Source: Rivularia sp. T60_A2020_040
GTDB lineage: Bacteria > Cyanobacteriota > Cyanobacteriia > Cyanobacteriales > Nostocaceae
Assembly (NCBI GenBank): GCA_015272215.1
Contig: JACYMD010000070.1
Location: 121,111-185,110, forward strand
DNA: 64,000 bases
Direction of reading: 5' to 3'
In this document: one piece after another, positions 17,340-26,557 of the stretch
Layout: each line of letters starts with the position of its first letter
Numbering within the stretch: position 1 is the stretch's first letter
Program-made: the position numbers and the translations under genes
Notes under the pieces: generated by a model
What the model saw: only the letters and a program-made list of their open reading frames with translations
Told to the model about the DNA's origin: nothing
The model's database searches: none

Positions 17340-18326
17340 ATGTCCTTACAAATCAATTCTCAAGAGTCATTAGTTAGTATTATCGTGCCGGTGTACAATC
17401 GTTCAATATATTTGAAACAAGCGATTCAAAGCGCTCTCAATCAGACTTATAAAAATATTGAAATTATTGTATCAGATGATTGTAGTCCAGAAAGTCCCCA
17501 AGCAATAGTAGAATCTTTTGATGATTCACGGATTATATTTCGGCGAAATCAAGAAAATTTAGGAGTTGCTAGTAATATTATTAGTGCGATAAAAGTTGCC
17601 AGAGGAAAATATATTGCTAGTTTGAATGATGATGATATGTGGAATGAGAACTTTTTAGAAAAAATGATTCCACAACTTGATAATAATGATGATTTGGTAT
17701 TAGCTTTTTGCGACCATTACATCATAGATGACCATAGTAATATTGATGAGAAAGCTACCGAAGAATGCACTCAAATGTGGAAGCGCAATCAGTTAAAAGA
17801 AGGAATTTATCAACCCTTTTATGAAATTGCATTAGTTAATCAATCGGTAGCTAGTTCTGTCGCAGCAGTGATTCGCAAAGATGCTATCGATTGGGATGAT
17901 TTTCCTCCTCAAGCGGGACCTTTTTGGGATTTATATTTAACTTATATGGCTTGTAGAAATGGTGGTGGAGCTTATTATTCTCCAGAAAGATTGAGTAAAT
18001 ATCGCGTCCATGCACTATCTGAAACGATGAATATTGGGAGTAAAAATACCAAAGCTAAAATTAGAGGAGCGAAGGCGACAATTTTCTGTTTTTATCAATT
18101 TATGGAAGATGAAGCTTTACAAGAGTTTAAAAGTTATTTTCGTAAGCAATGGTTACACGCACAAACTACTTTAGCTATTGGTTTATTGCGGGATGAAAAG
18201 GGAACGGAAGCAAGACCTTTACTTTTGCGTACTTTGATTCAACAAAAGTTTAATAAAAGAACTATAGCTGCATTTTTAATTAGTTTTATTCCCAAACCAT
18301 TAGCACGTAAATTGTTAGCTGTGTAA
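17340..18326 (+). CDS. Family 2 glycosyltransferase
   Basis: A GT-A fold sugar transferase of 328 residues, probably for cell-surface polysaccharide or glycoprotein. The N-terminal V-S-I-I-V-P-V-Y-N-R and the I-V-S-D-D-C-S motif bind the nucleotide sugar, and S-L-N-D-D-D-M-W is the DxD metal site. The C-terminus ends with a hydrophobic, basic helix (F-L-I-S-F-I-P-K-P-L-A-R). It stands alone, so its acceptor cannot be guessed. Tandem AATTGGT repeats follow directly after its stop. Confidence 0.88.
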   Translation: MSLQINSQESLVSIIVPVYNRSIYLKQAIQSALNQTYKNIEIIVSDDCSPESPQAIVESFDDSRIIFRRNQENLGVASNIISAIKVARGKYIASLNDDDMWNENFLEKMIPQLDNNDDLVLAFCDHYIIDDHSNIDEKATEECTQMWKRNQLKEGIYQPFYEIALVNQSVASSVAAVIRKDAIDWDDFPPQAGPFWDLYLTYMACRNGGGAYYSPERLSKYRVHALSETMNIGSKNTKAKIRGAKATIFCFYQFMEDEALQEFKSYFRKQWLHAQTTLAIGLLRDEKGTEARPLLLRTLIQQKFNKRTIAAFLISFIPKPLARKLLAV

Positions 18327-18553
18327 ATAGGTAATAGGTAATTGGTAATTGGTAATTGTTGATTTATTATAATATTGCCTATGTGTAGACCTAACGGGAG
18401 ATTATCATCTCTAGGAGTTAACTTATCTACACTAACTTTCGATATAATCCACAAGTCGTAAATTTTCAATTTATCTTCTGAAATTATTCTTAAGAAAAAT
18501 ATGGTTGTAGAATTTATAAGTCAACAGGTTAACAAATTTTCAATCAGCTAATT

Positions 18554-19348
18554 ATGCTTGAATTGTATCAATTTGAACTTTCTCAATACTCAGAAAAAGT
18601 CCGCCTTATTCTAGATTATAAAGGTCTAGAGTACCGCAAAATAGAAGTAACACCGGGAATTGGACAAGTAGAATTATTCCAAAAAACTGGGCAACGTCAA
18701 GTACCAGTACTCAAAGATGGTAGTAGATATATATCGGATTCTACTGAAATTGCTAAGTATATAGACGCACAATATCCCGAAAGACCGCTGATGCCGCAAG
18801 ACCCGAAACTTCGGGGATTATGCTTAATGTTGGAAGAATGGGCGGATGAATCCATTGGTACCAAAAGTAGAAAGGCTTTATTTTCTGCTATTAGTAAAGA
18901 CCAATACTTCCGTAAATCTTTATTACCCAGTTCAACGCCAGATTTACTGAAAACATTGGTGGAAGGGGTACCTAGTGACGTACTGAAAGTTTTGGGCTTG
19001 GGAGTCGGATACAGCCCGGATGCGGTACAAGCTGCGATGAGAGATTTAAAGCAAGATTTGGAAGCTTTGACATTGATATTAGAAGATAGTCCTTATTTGC
19101 TGGGTGACAAACCGTATCTTGCTGATTTTGCAGTGGCAGGTTTATCAATGTTGTTAAAATTTCCCGATGGTGCTTATTTAGATTTACCAGCAACTGTTAA
19201 AGGTAAAGGAGTCCCAGGTTTAGCTGATAATCCCATTTACCAGCCATTTTTTGATTGGCGCGATCGACTTTACGCTCAATTTCGCAAACCAATAATCGGT
19301 TCTACTATCAACAGTCCCACTGCGCCGACATCGATTCAAATTGACTAA
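18554..19348 (+). CDS. Glutathione S-transferase family protein
   Basis: A 264-residue GST. The thioredoxin-like N-domain (1-78) opens L-E-L-Y-Q-F-E-L-S-Q-Y-S-E-K-V-R with Ser/Tyr candidates in the active site, followed by R-Q-V-P-V-L (cis-proline) and D-S-T-E-I-A (glutathione binding). The C-terminal helical domain includes L-G-D-K-P-Y-L-A-D-F-A-V-A-G, the usual capping box. The likely role is glutathione-dependent detoxification or reductive chemistry in the cytoplasm; the substrate is unknown. It is monocistronic. Confidence 0.9.
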   Translation: MLELYQFELSQYSEKVRLILDYKGLEYRKIEVTPGIGQVELFQKTGQRQVPVLKDGSRYISDSTEIAKYIDAQYPERPLMPQDPKLRGLCLMLEEWADESIGTKSRKALFSAISKDQYFRKSLLPSSTPDLLKTLVEGVPSDVLKVLGLGVGYSPDAVQAAMRDLKQDLEALTLILEDSPYLLGDKPYLADFAVAGLSMLLKFPDGAYLDLPATVKGKGVPGLADNPIYQPFFDWRDRLYAQFRKPIIGSTINSPTAPTSIQID

Positions 19349-19476
19349 ATGTTATAGGGTATAGTGATGAATAGTCAACAATTACCAACTACCAATTGCT
19401 GATCACGGATTGATTGATGATTACACTGATTTCACGGATTGAATTACCTAATTAACGTGAATTCGACGATGATCGC

Positions 19477-19540
19477 AGAAGTCGGGTTTTTATAATGATT
19501 GTCTGTTACTACAGATATTTATCCTAAAAACCCGACTTCT
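19477..19540. repeat. Hairpin repeat family AGAAGTCGGG, copy 1
   Basis: AGAAGTCGGGTTTTTA and TAAAAACCCGACTTCT form a perfect inverted repeat around about 32 bases containing TGTTACT and GATATTTA. Related copies lie at 39027-39092 and 52873-52937. It sits 130 bp after the GST gene. Confidence 0.85.
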
Positions 19541-19645
19541 TACCCATTACCAATTACCAATTACCAATTTTTTTTATTCGCATAATTGATACAGTGCAAT
19601 TAAAATTCTTTTAAGAAGAACATATAAACTAATGCACTTATCTGT

Positions 19646-21391
19646 ATGAATTTTATTAGTAGACAACCTTTAGGTTCAGTTATTCAAGGTTCTTTAGCTG
19701 GGGGATTAGAAGTTAGATTACACCCCGATATTTTAGTTGAAGATATGCGGGTAGGTAAGTTTCTCGTTGTTCAAGGGGTGCGATCGCGATTTTTCTGTAT
19801 GCTGACAGATGTGGCTTTGGGAATTTCCAATCAAAGGATTGTCGCTTATCCTCCAAGTTGGGAAGATACTTTTATGCGCGATATTTTAGCCGGAAGCGGT
19901 ACTTACGGTACTATTAATCTGTCGCCGATGTTAATGTTTACCCCCGAATCTAATGAATCGGATTTTGATCATAATAATGTAGATGCTAGGTCTGCAAAAT
20001 TGAAAGCAGCGGTAGATACTAGTTTGGCATCGTTTCAAGCCCAAACTAGTACTACAATGCAATTAATGCCGGTTAAAACAATTCCCACTCATTTTAGCCA
20101 AGTTTACGACGCTTCTGAAGATGACTTTCGCCGGGTATTTGGTTGGGAAGATGATCCCCAAAGAAAGAATTTTTCTATCGGCCAGCCGTTGGACATGGAT
20201 GTACCCGTATGCATCGATTTAAATAAGTTTGTAGAAAGAAGTAACGGCGTTTTTGGTAAATCTGGGACGGGTAAATCTTTTTTGACACGCTTACTTTTGG
20301 CTGGGACAATTAGAAAAAATGCAGCGGTAAATTTAATTTTTGATATGCATTCGGAATACGGTTGGGAAGCGGTTTCTGAAGGGAAAAATTTGAGTACTGT
20401 CAAAGGTTTAAAGCAATTATTTCCCAGCAATGTAGAAGTTTACACCTTAGACCCAGAATCTACAAAACGTCGTGGTGTACCTCACGCTCAAGACCTTTAT
20501 TTAAGTTACGACCAAATTGAAGTTGAAGATATTAAGTTATGTTCTCGTGACTTAGGACTTTCCGAAGCGAGTATTGATAATGCCAATATTCTTCATGCGG
20601 AATTTGGGAAATCTTGGATTGTTCAATTGCTGAACATGACTAACGAAGAAATTAAAATATTTTGCGAAGAAAAGCGCGGACATCAAGGTTCAATTACCGC
20701 ATTACAGCGCAAACTAATGCGGATGGACAATTTAAAGTATATGCGTGCTGCTTGCCCGCACAACTATATTAATCAAGTGATGAATTCCCTAGAAGCTGGG
20801 AAAAACGTTGTAGTAGAATTCGGTTCTCAGTCAGATATGCTTTCTTATATGTTGGTGACGAACATGATTACTCGTCGAATTCACCAACAATACGTTCGGA
20901 AAGCAGAAAAGTTCTTGCAGAGCAAAAATCCCGTTGATAAACCATTACAGTTAATGATTACTATCGAAGAAGCACACCGTTTCCTTGACTCGGCGATAGT
21001 ACAAAGTACAATTTTTGGTACAATCGCTCGTGAAATGCGGAAGTATTTTGTTACTTTGTTAGTAGTAGACCAAAGACCTTCGGGGATAGATAATGAAGTC
21101 ATGTCCCAAGTTGGTACCCGCATCACTGCCTTACTCAACGACGAAAAAGATATCGACGCAATTTTTACAGGAGTTTCCGGTGCTGGTGGTTTGAAATCGG
21201 TGTTAGCAAAATTAGACTCCAAACAGCAAGCATTAATTTTAGGTCATGCCGTTCCCATGCCGGTAGTAGTCCGTACCCGTCCTTACGATTCCGTATTTTA
21301 TCAGGAAATTGGCGACCCCGATTGGGAAGCTAAACCAGATGAAGAAGTATTCGCAGCAGCCAAATTAGCAAAAGCAGATTTGGGATTTTAA
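19646..21391 (+). CDS. HerA-like hexameric ATPase (DUF87)
   Basis: A 581-residue P-loop translocase of the HerA/FtsK superclass. An N-terminal beta-rich (HAS-barrel-like) domain covers about 1-110. Walker A is G-K-S-G-T-G-K-S (204-211), D-M-H-S-E-Y-G is the usual HerA segment after it, and Walker B is M-I-T-I-E-E-A-H near 445-453. V-D-Q-R-P-S-G and a final arginine-rich region complete the ATPase. HerA normally pumps DNA with the NurA nuclease in end resection, or works in defence systems; no NurA or defence gene is adjacent here. The function in this organism is open. Confidence 0.9.
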   Translation: MNFISRQPLGSVIQGSLAGGLEVRLHPDILVEDMRVGKFLVVQGVRSRFFCMLTDVALGISNQRIVAYPPSWEDTFMRDILAGSGTYGTINLSPMLMFTPESNESDFDHNNVDARSAKLKAAVDTSLASFQAQTSTTMQLMPVKTIPTHFSQVYDASEDDFRRVFGWEDDPQRKNFSIGQPLDMDVPVCIDLNKFVERSNGVFGKSGTGKSFLTRLLLAGTIRKNAAVNLIFDMHSEYGWEAVSEGKNLSTVKGLKQLFPSNVEVYTLDPESTKRRGVPHAQDLYLSYDQIEVEDIKLCSRDLGLSEASIDNANILHAEFGKSWIVQLLNMTNEEIKIFCEEKRGHQGSITALQRKLMRMDNLKYMRAACPHNYINQVMNSLEAGKNVVVEFGSQSDMLSYMLVTNMITRRIHQQYVRKAEKFLQSKNPVDKPLQLMITIEEAHRFLDSAIVQSTIFGTIAREMRKYFVTLLVVDQRPSGIDNEVMSQVGTRITALLNDEKDIDAIFTGVSGAGGLKSVLAKLDSKQQALILGHAVPMPVVVRTRPYDSVFYQEIGDPDWEAKPDEEVFAAAKLAKADLGF

Positions 21392-21392
21392 T

Positions 21393-21490
21393 CAATAGAC
21401 ATCTCCGAAAATTAATTATGCGTTGTCCAGAATCTTTGTAGAGACGTAGCATTGCTACGTCTCTATATTATTGTTCGGAGATGTCTATTG
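21393..21490. repeat. 98-bp palindromic element with 17-bp perfect terminal inverted repeats
   Basis: The ends are CAATAGACATCTCCGAA and its exact reverse complement. An inner hairpin AGAGACGTAGCA / TGCTACGTCTCT lies at the centre. It starts two bases after the HerA stop codon. No clear target duplication is seen. The inner core also occurs at 5013-5033. Confidence 0.85.
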
Positions 21491-21532
21491 CAAAATACGG
21501 AGCAAGATGTTCCCACTACAAAAAATATTTTC

Positions 21533-21566
21533 CTAACTCCTAACTCCTAACTCCTAACTCCTAATT
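21533..21566. repeat. Tandem heptamer TAACTCC x4-5
   Basis: A run of CTAACTC units. It is a short tandem repeat in the long region between the HerA-like gene and the sigma gene. Confidence 0.8.
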
Positions 21567-22332
21567 GTTATTTGGTTTCCTTGACGCGATTTGAAAATAA
21601 TGGCAGTGTAATACTATTACATTTTTATCTATTTTTTTTTGGTTAAGGTGAAATCTTGATAAGTTTTACTCGCACAAAGGTTTAAGTAAACGATACATTG
21701 TAGTACGATCGCTTTTTCAATCTCCAAAACCAATCTTTAGATAGAGCAGTATTTGACTTGGAACGGCGAAAATACTGATAAAGCGACAACCTATTAACTA
21801 CAAATTCATAATTAGTGATTCCGAAAAATATTAACTTAGTAACATCCACCCACGACAAATGCTCTTAAGTTCGGTAATCCGGCTATTTGCGGAGAACCGA
21901 ATTGATCTTTTTCACGTCAATATATATATATGGAACTGCAAGCAAAAAAGATATTAGTTGTCTTTTTTGGCAACTAATCCCTGAATGTATTATAATGGAA
22001 AGATTTATTTGAAGCTCTTTACTAACGACAAAATTTGTCGTAATATTAGATTAAGTAAAACTCATACTGACTTCATATTTAAGCGTCGCCCTTAGCGACT
22101 AAGGAAAAAAATAAATTGTTGAAACCATAAAAAGTTTACTTCTAGGGGATTGAAAAATAGGGGGAGGCAGAGGAACTAATGGGGAAAGTTTACCGTCTGT
22201 AAGTTCTCTGTACAAGTTGGGAGTTAACAAGTTGGTATTTCCCGCTGGTTCCACAATTAGTATATTTATTTCCCATACCCTCCCTAGTAATTAAATGCTC
22301 ATCATGTCTACGGAGTAGAGGAAAACGCACCA
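21567..22332. other. Leader and promoter region of the sigma gene
   Basis: It has no credible ORF. It contains a perfect palindrome ACGACAAAATTTGTCGT (22027-22043) and a small hairpin GTCGC-CCTTA-GCGAC near 22086-22100. Both may belong to a long untranslated leader of the sigma factor gene. Confidence 0.5.
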
Positions 22333-23316
22333 ATGCCCATCGAAAACACTGTAACAGAAAAACACGATACCAAATTTACGGCTGATATGGTGCGAACCTA
22401 TCTGCGCGAGATTGGTAGAGTACCTTTGCTTACCCGCGAGCAAGAAATTGTTTTCGGGAAGCAGGTGCAAAAAATGATGAAGCTGGTTGAAGCCAAAGAA
22501 GCAGCTTCAAAGAAACTGGGACGGGAAATTAGCTTAGAAGAATGGACTAAGGAAGTTGATTTACCCGAAACAGAACTGAAAAAGACTGTTTTTGAGGGTA
22601 AACGCGCTAAGCAAAAAATGATTGAAGCGAACTTGCGCTTAGTTGTGGCGATCGCCAAGAAGTACCAGAAGCGAAACATGGAGTTTCTGGATTTAATCCA
22701 GGAAGGGGCTTTAGGATTAGAGCGGGGTGTAGAGAAATTTGACCCTACTCGCGGCTATAAGTTCTCCACTTATGCTTACTGGTGGATTCGTCAAGCGATT
22801 ACAAGAGCGATCGCGCAGCAAGGAAGAACTATTCGTTTACCGATTCACATCACCGAAAAGCTCAACAAAATCAAGAAAGTACAGCGTGAACTTGCTCAAA
22901 AATTAGGGCGATCGCCATCTCCGACAGAAATTGCCAAGGAGTTGGATTTGGAACCCGCACAAATTCGCGAATATTTGAATATGGCACGTCAACCAGTTTC
23001 GTTGGATGTGCGAGTGGGTGACAACCAAGACACTGAGTTGCAAGAAATGCTTGAAGATGACGGTCCATCACCAGAGTATTACACAACTCAAGAGTTTTTA
23101 CGTCAAGACTTGAAAAACTTATTAGCGGAACTAACTCCTCAACAGCGGGAAGTGTTAATTTTACGCTTTGGATTAAACGATGGGAATGAAATGTCCTTAG
23201 CGAAAGTTGGGGAACGTTTAAGCCTGAGTCGTGAAAGAGTTCGTCAATTAGAACATCAAGCACTTGCTCATTTACGTCGTCGTCGTGGCAATGTTAAGGA
23301 ATATGTTGCAAGTTAA
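22333..23316 (+). CDS. Group 2 sigma-70 factor (SigB/SigD-type)
   Basis: A 327-residue non-essential, RpoD-like sigma factor. Region 1.2 has D-M-V-R-T-Y-L-R-E-I-G, region 2 has L-R-L-V-V-A-I-A-K-K-Y and the -10-reading stretch Y-K-F-S-T-Y-A-Y-W-W-I-R-Q-A-I-T-R-A-I, and region 4.2 has V-G-E-R-L-S-L-S-R-E-R-V-R-Q-L-E. It lacks the long region 1.1 of the principal sigma factor, which places it in cyanobacterial group 2, used in stress, nutrient or circadian responses. The paralogue (SigB, C, D or E) cannot be fixed from memory. The start fits A-G-A-G-G upstream. Confidence 0.92.
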   Translation: MPIENTVTEKHDTKFTADMVRTYLREIGRVPLLTREQEIVFGKQVQKMMKLVEAKEAASKKLGREISLEEWTKEVDLPETELKKTVFEGKRAKQKMIEANLRLVVAIAKKYQKRNMEFLDLIQEGALGLERGVEKFDPTRGYKFSTYAYWWIRQAITRAIAQQGRTIRLPIHITEKLNKIKKVQRELAQKLGRSPSPTEIAKELDLEPAQIREYLNMARQPVSLDVRVGDNQDTELQEMLEDDGPSPEYYTTQEFLRQDLKNLLAELTPQQREVLILRFGLNDGNEMSLAKVGERLSLSRERVRQLEHQALAHLRRRRGNVKEYVAS

Positions 23317-23348
23317 TAGTTAGATATACCAATATCTTAATAGCGATG

Positions 23349-23375
23349 CGCCTCCTTTTGGGAGGCGATTTTTTT
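23349..23375 (+). terminator. Sigma gene terminator
   Basis: CGCCTCC, loop TTTTG, GGAGGCG, then ATTTTTTT. It lies 33 bp past the stop. Confidence 0.9.
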
Positions 23376-23675
23376 AGGTAATTTTTGCAATATTTAACAA
23401 ATTTAACAAATATTTTATAATACTTGATTTTTAGAATTCAGCCTTGCGAGTCAACCATTAGGATGAATACGAACACTTATAGTAGTGGTAATCTAAGTAG
23501 TATAAAGTTAACATTCAAAAAATAAACAAAAAATTTAAGAAACTACGGTTTTTTTTACCAGATAATTTAAATTAAGCTTTTAATAATGCGATCGCATTTA
23601 TATACGTAGTTGAAAATAAAACAGCCTCTTACAGAGTGAAAAAATAAACGTCCACTTATTTATAGGAGAAATCGG
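23376..23675. other. Intergenic region upstream of the secreted protein gene
   Basis: AT-rich DNA containing one HIP1 octamer near 23588 and, at its end, AGGAG placed for the GTG start at 23676. Nothing else is recognised. Confidence 0.45.
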
Positions 23676-24452
23676 GTGTTTAAACAGATTAACAAATTGA
23701 TTTCACCTCCTCTTGCAGTTCCTCTATTGGGATTAGTGATAGCCATTGGTGCAATAAGTCAACGCGCACAACCAGTTTTATCAAAACAAATTTATCGACT
23801 GCAAGCAACAACAGAAAAACAAGTACCAACAATTACTTGGATGGAAAACAGTGCTGGAGTTGCTTCCGAAGGAATTTCTAAAGAAGCTCGGTTGCGAAGA
23901 GTATTGGATAGTTCGTCTTCTGAGTCGCCGTCTGCGGCTAGAGTATCTCCTGGCGAAACTTATACTTGGATACAGCGAAATACTACTTCAGAAGGTTTCG
24001 CAGAAGAAATAGAAAGTTTATCTACCACTCAAGCAAAAATTAGTGAAGATAAAGCCTCGATCAAAGGAGCGATACCGAGAACAAATTTTCCTGATAATAA
24101 TGGTGTCTTTCTTTATGGAGCTTCACGGCAAACAGGACAATTTGGTAAAGGATATATCATTTTTGAAAAAGTTAGCGATAGAGTTGTAGGGGCAATGTAT
24201 ATGCCTGCTTCCGAGTTTAATTGCTTCCAAGGAACTTTAGATAGTTCAGGAGAGATCGCAATGACAGTTAAAGGTTATGCTGGTGATGTTAATCCAACTC
24301 AAGTGGCTTCAAGATATGGATTACCCCAATCAAACGAAGATAATTTCGACAACTACGCCTATTCGGTTACATTACAAGATTATTATCAGCTTGATAACAT
24401 TGGTGATGATGAGCGACGTATTTTGAAAGCCTGTAAAGCAAATTTTCAATGA
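23676..24452 (+). CDS. Hypothetical exported protein, 258 aa
   Basis: I do not recognise a characterised family. A hydrophobic N-terminal segment (L-A-V-P-L-L-G-L-V-I-A-I-G-A-I) acts as a signal peptide or anchor. A low-complexity Ser-rich stretch near 90 (D-S-S-S-S-E-S-P-S) follows. The C-terminal half is compact and has G-Q-F-G-K-G-Y-I-I-F-E-K and M-P-A-S-E-F-N-C-F-Q-G, a pattern seen in cyanobacterial exported proteins. GTG is the start because TATAGGAG lies nine bases before it. It is likely periplasmic or lumenal. Confidence 0.8.
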   Translation: MFKQINKLISPPLAVPLLGLVIAIGAISQRAQPVLSKQIYRLQATTEKQVPTITWMENSAGVASEGISKEARLRRVLDSSSSESPSAARVSPGETYTWIQRNTTSEGFAEEIESLSTTQAKISEDKASIKGAIPRTNFPDNNGVFLYGASRQTGQFGKGYIIFEKVSDRVVGAMYMPASEFNCFQGTLDSSGEIAMTVKGYAGDVNPTQVASRYGLPQSNEDNFDNYAYSVTLQDYYQLDNIGDDERRILKACKANFQ

Positions 24453-24580
24453 TTTGGATGTCAAACGGTTATTAGATAATTAGATAGTTAATCACTAATA
24501 GTTGTTGAGAGGGTAAGACGAACCACTAGCTACCAACAACTATCCAATAACTACTAACTACTAACAACTCTAAGCATTAT

Positions 24581-25246
24581 CTAATATTCTATTCCTGGCT
24601 GTGCTTTTACAGCTTGATCGCGGAAGGGATGTTTAATTAAATTCATTTCGGTAACTAAATCGGCTCGCTCGATCAAAGATTGAGGTGCGCCTCTACCCGT
24701 AAGGATGACATGATTTCTTTCAGGTTTTTGTGATAATCCATGTAACACCTCGTCAACTCTTAAGTAACCGAGTTTGATCGCGATATTAATTTCATCCAAC
24801 AAAACTAACTTGTATTCTGGATTGCGGATATATTCTAATCCTTTTTCCCAAGCAGCTTGAGCTTTTTCAAGATCGCGATCGCGATCTTGAGTTTCCCAAG
24901 TGAATCCCTCACCCATGGCGTGGAATACTAACTGTCCGTTTTCTTTCCAAGCACTAAATGCTTTTTTTTCGGAAGGTTCCCAAGCACCTTTGATAAACTG
25001 AATTATCGCTACTTTGTATCCATGTCCGAGGGAACGTAGCACCATTCCCAAAGATGCTGTTGTCTTTCCTTTCCCATTACCAGTGTTGACAATAACTAAA
25101 CCTTTTTCCAGTGAAGCGTCAGCAATTCTTTGGTCTTGCACTTCTTTACGTCGCTGCATTTTTTTCCGATACTGTTCTGCCGTTAGGGAGCTACTTTGGG
25201 CATCCGTTGATGGAGATGTGGTTAAACTAGTTTGATTCTCTTTCAT
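24581..25246 (-). CDS. btuR: Corrinoid adenosyltransferase (cob(I)yrinic acid a,c-diamide adenosyltransferase)
   Basis: It transfers the adenosyl group of ATP to cob(I)alamin precursors, forming the Co-C bond of adenosyl-cobamides. The P-loop is V-N-T-G-N-G-K-G-K-T-T-A, followed by L-G-M-V-L-R-S-L-G-H-G and F-I-K-G-A-W. L-V-L-L-D-E-I-N-I-A is the Walker B-like strand, and T-G-R-G-A-P and T-E-M-N-L-I-K-H-P-F are conserved CobA/BtuR segments. An upstream in-frame ATG at 25285 would add 13 residues (M-E-L-L-Y-K) that do not look like the family, so I use the ATG at 25246. cobD of the same pathway is at 35052-36053. Confidence 0.92.
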   Translation of the reverse strand: MKENQTSLTTSPSTDAQSSSLTAEQYRKKMQRRKEVQDQRIADASLEKGLVIVNTGNGKGKTTASLGMVLRSLGHGYKVAIIQFIKGAWEPSEKKAFSAWKENGQLVFHAMGEGFTWETQDRDRDLEKAQAAWEKGLEYIRNPEYKLVLLDEINIAIKLGYLRVDEVLHGLSQKPERNHVILTGRGAPQSLIERADLVTEMNLIKHPFRDQAVKAQPGIEY

Positions 25247-25459
25247 AATACCCCGTATTTTTGTATTTTTATAAAGGAGTTCCATAACCTTTAAAATTAA
25301 TTTTAATAATTAACTTTAATTATTTAGGTAAAATAACTTATTGTGATATTTATGATATTTATATTTAATTATCTTTTCTTTACAAAAAAAATACCATTAA
25401 TTAAAAGTTCGTAGCAAATTTTTATTGTAAATTTTAAAGTACTCAAAAAAATATTTTCC

Positions 25460-26320
25460 ATGAAATTAAGTGTAATAATTCCATGTCTTAATGTCGCTGA
25501 TACGATTGTGGCTCAACTAGAGGCTTTAATCCAACAGCAATGCTCCGAACCTTGGGAAATTATTATTGCTGATAATGGTTCAACAGATCAAACCTTGGAG
25601 ATTGTCAAACAATATCAGCAGAATCTACCTAACTTACGTATAGTTGACGCATCAGCTATTAAAGGTTCTGCTTATGCCCGTAATGTAGGGGCAAATGTTG
25701 CTTTATCAGACAATTTAGCATTTTGCGATGCTGATGATGAAGTTACTTGCTCCTGGGTAGCAGCAATGATAGAAGCACTTTCCAAATATGACTTTGTAGC
25801 GGGTTGTAGCGATTATTTAAAACTAAATCAACCATGGGTAGTAAACTGTTGTGGATTAAGAGAGGCTAACGGCATCAAAGATTACGTGTATTTTCCATAT
25901 GCAGCAGGTAACAATCTTGGTGTTAAACGTTTTGTTCATAATTCAGTCGGTGGATTTGATCAAACAATGCTGTTACTCCAAGACATAGATTACTGCTGGA
26001 GAATCCAAAAAACCGGCATCAAACTTGAGTCCGCAGCAAATGCAGTCATTCATTTTCGCTTTCGTAACACTGTTAAAGGTATGTACCGTCGATGTTGGAG
26101 ATTAGGCTGTTATGATATTTTGCTCCATCAAAAACATCAAAAAATGGGAATGCCTAAATTAATTAAATGGCGAAACTTGTCCAAAGATGCCGCAATTCTT
26201 CCTTTAAAATTTTTGGTGAAAGTTCGCGATCGAGACAGCTTTGTCAGATGGTTATTAGACTTGGCTTGGTTGGGAGGACATTTACAAGGTTGTATAAAGT
26301 ATAAGTACTTGGCGATTTAA
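25460..26320 (+). CDS. Family 2 glycosyltransferase
   Basis: A 286-residue GT-A transferase. L-S-V-I-I-P-C-L-N and I-I-I-A-D-N-G-S-T-D form the nucleotide-sugar site, and F-C-D-A-D-D-E is the metal-binding site. M-L-L-L-Q-D-I-D-Y-C-W-R-I-Q matches the acceptor/base region of the family. It has no membrane segment. The gene is isolated between btuR (minus) and the RRM gene, so the glycan it helps to build is unknown. Confidence 0.88.
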   Translation: MKLSVIIPCLNVADTIVAQLEALIQQQCSEPWEIIIADNGSTDQTLEIVKQYQQNLPNLRIVDASAIKGSAYARNVGANVALSDNLAFCDADDEVTCSWVAAMIEALSKYDFVAGCSDYLKLNQPWVVNCCGLREANGIKDYVYFPYAAGNNLGVKRFVHNSVGGFDQTMLLLQDIDYCWRIQKTGIKLESAANAVIHFRFRNTVKGMYRRCWRLGCYDILLHQKHQKMGMPKLIKWRNLSKDAAILPLKFLVKVRDRDSFVRWLLDLAWLGGHLQGCIKYKYLAI

Positions 26321-26510
26321 ACGAGAAACCATCAGAAATTACCCTGTTCATTGCCCATTAATTAGAGATTAAGTTGGTTATTAGATATCTGCTTTTAGCA
26401 GGTTAAAGTGGGAAGAATATTTCTCACCCCTATTATTTGACCTGTATGTTATACTTACCAAGGAGAATTAATTCGGTAGACAGCGTTTGTTTTTAGCATT
26501 CACAGACTTA

Positions 26511-26551
26511 TCTCCGAAATGTAAATCTCTACACACTCATGATTTCGGAGA
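26511..26551 (+). promoter_or_regulatory. Start-proximal hairpin covering the RRM gene's ribosome binding site
   Basis: TCTCCGAAAT (26511-26520) pairs perfectly over 10 bases with ATTTCGGAGA (26542-26551). The right arm contains GGAGA, the ribosome binding site, six bases before the ATG at 26558. A temperature- or protein-dependent switch is inferred, because related cyanobacterial rbp genes are cold-induced. Confidence 0.7.
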
Positions 26552-26557
26552 CGATCC

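Noticed and set aside
21393..21490. Insertion sequence at the HerA 3' end
   Set aside because: Too short, no ORF and no target duplication; treated as a palindromic repeat.
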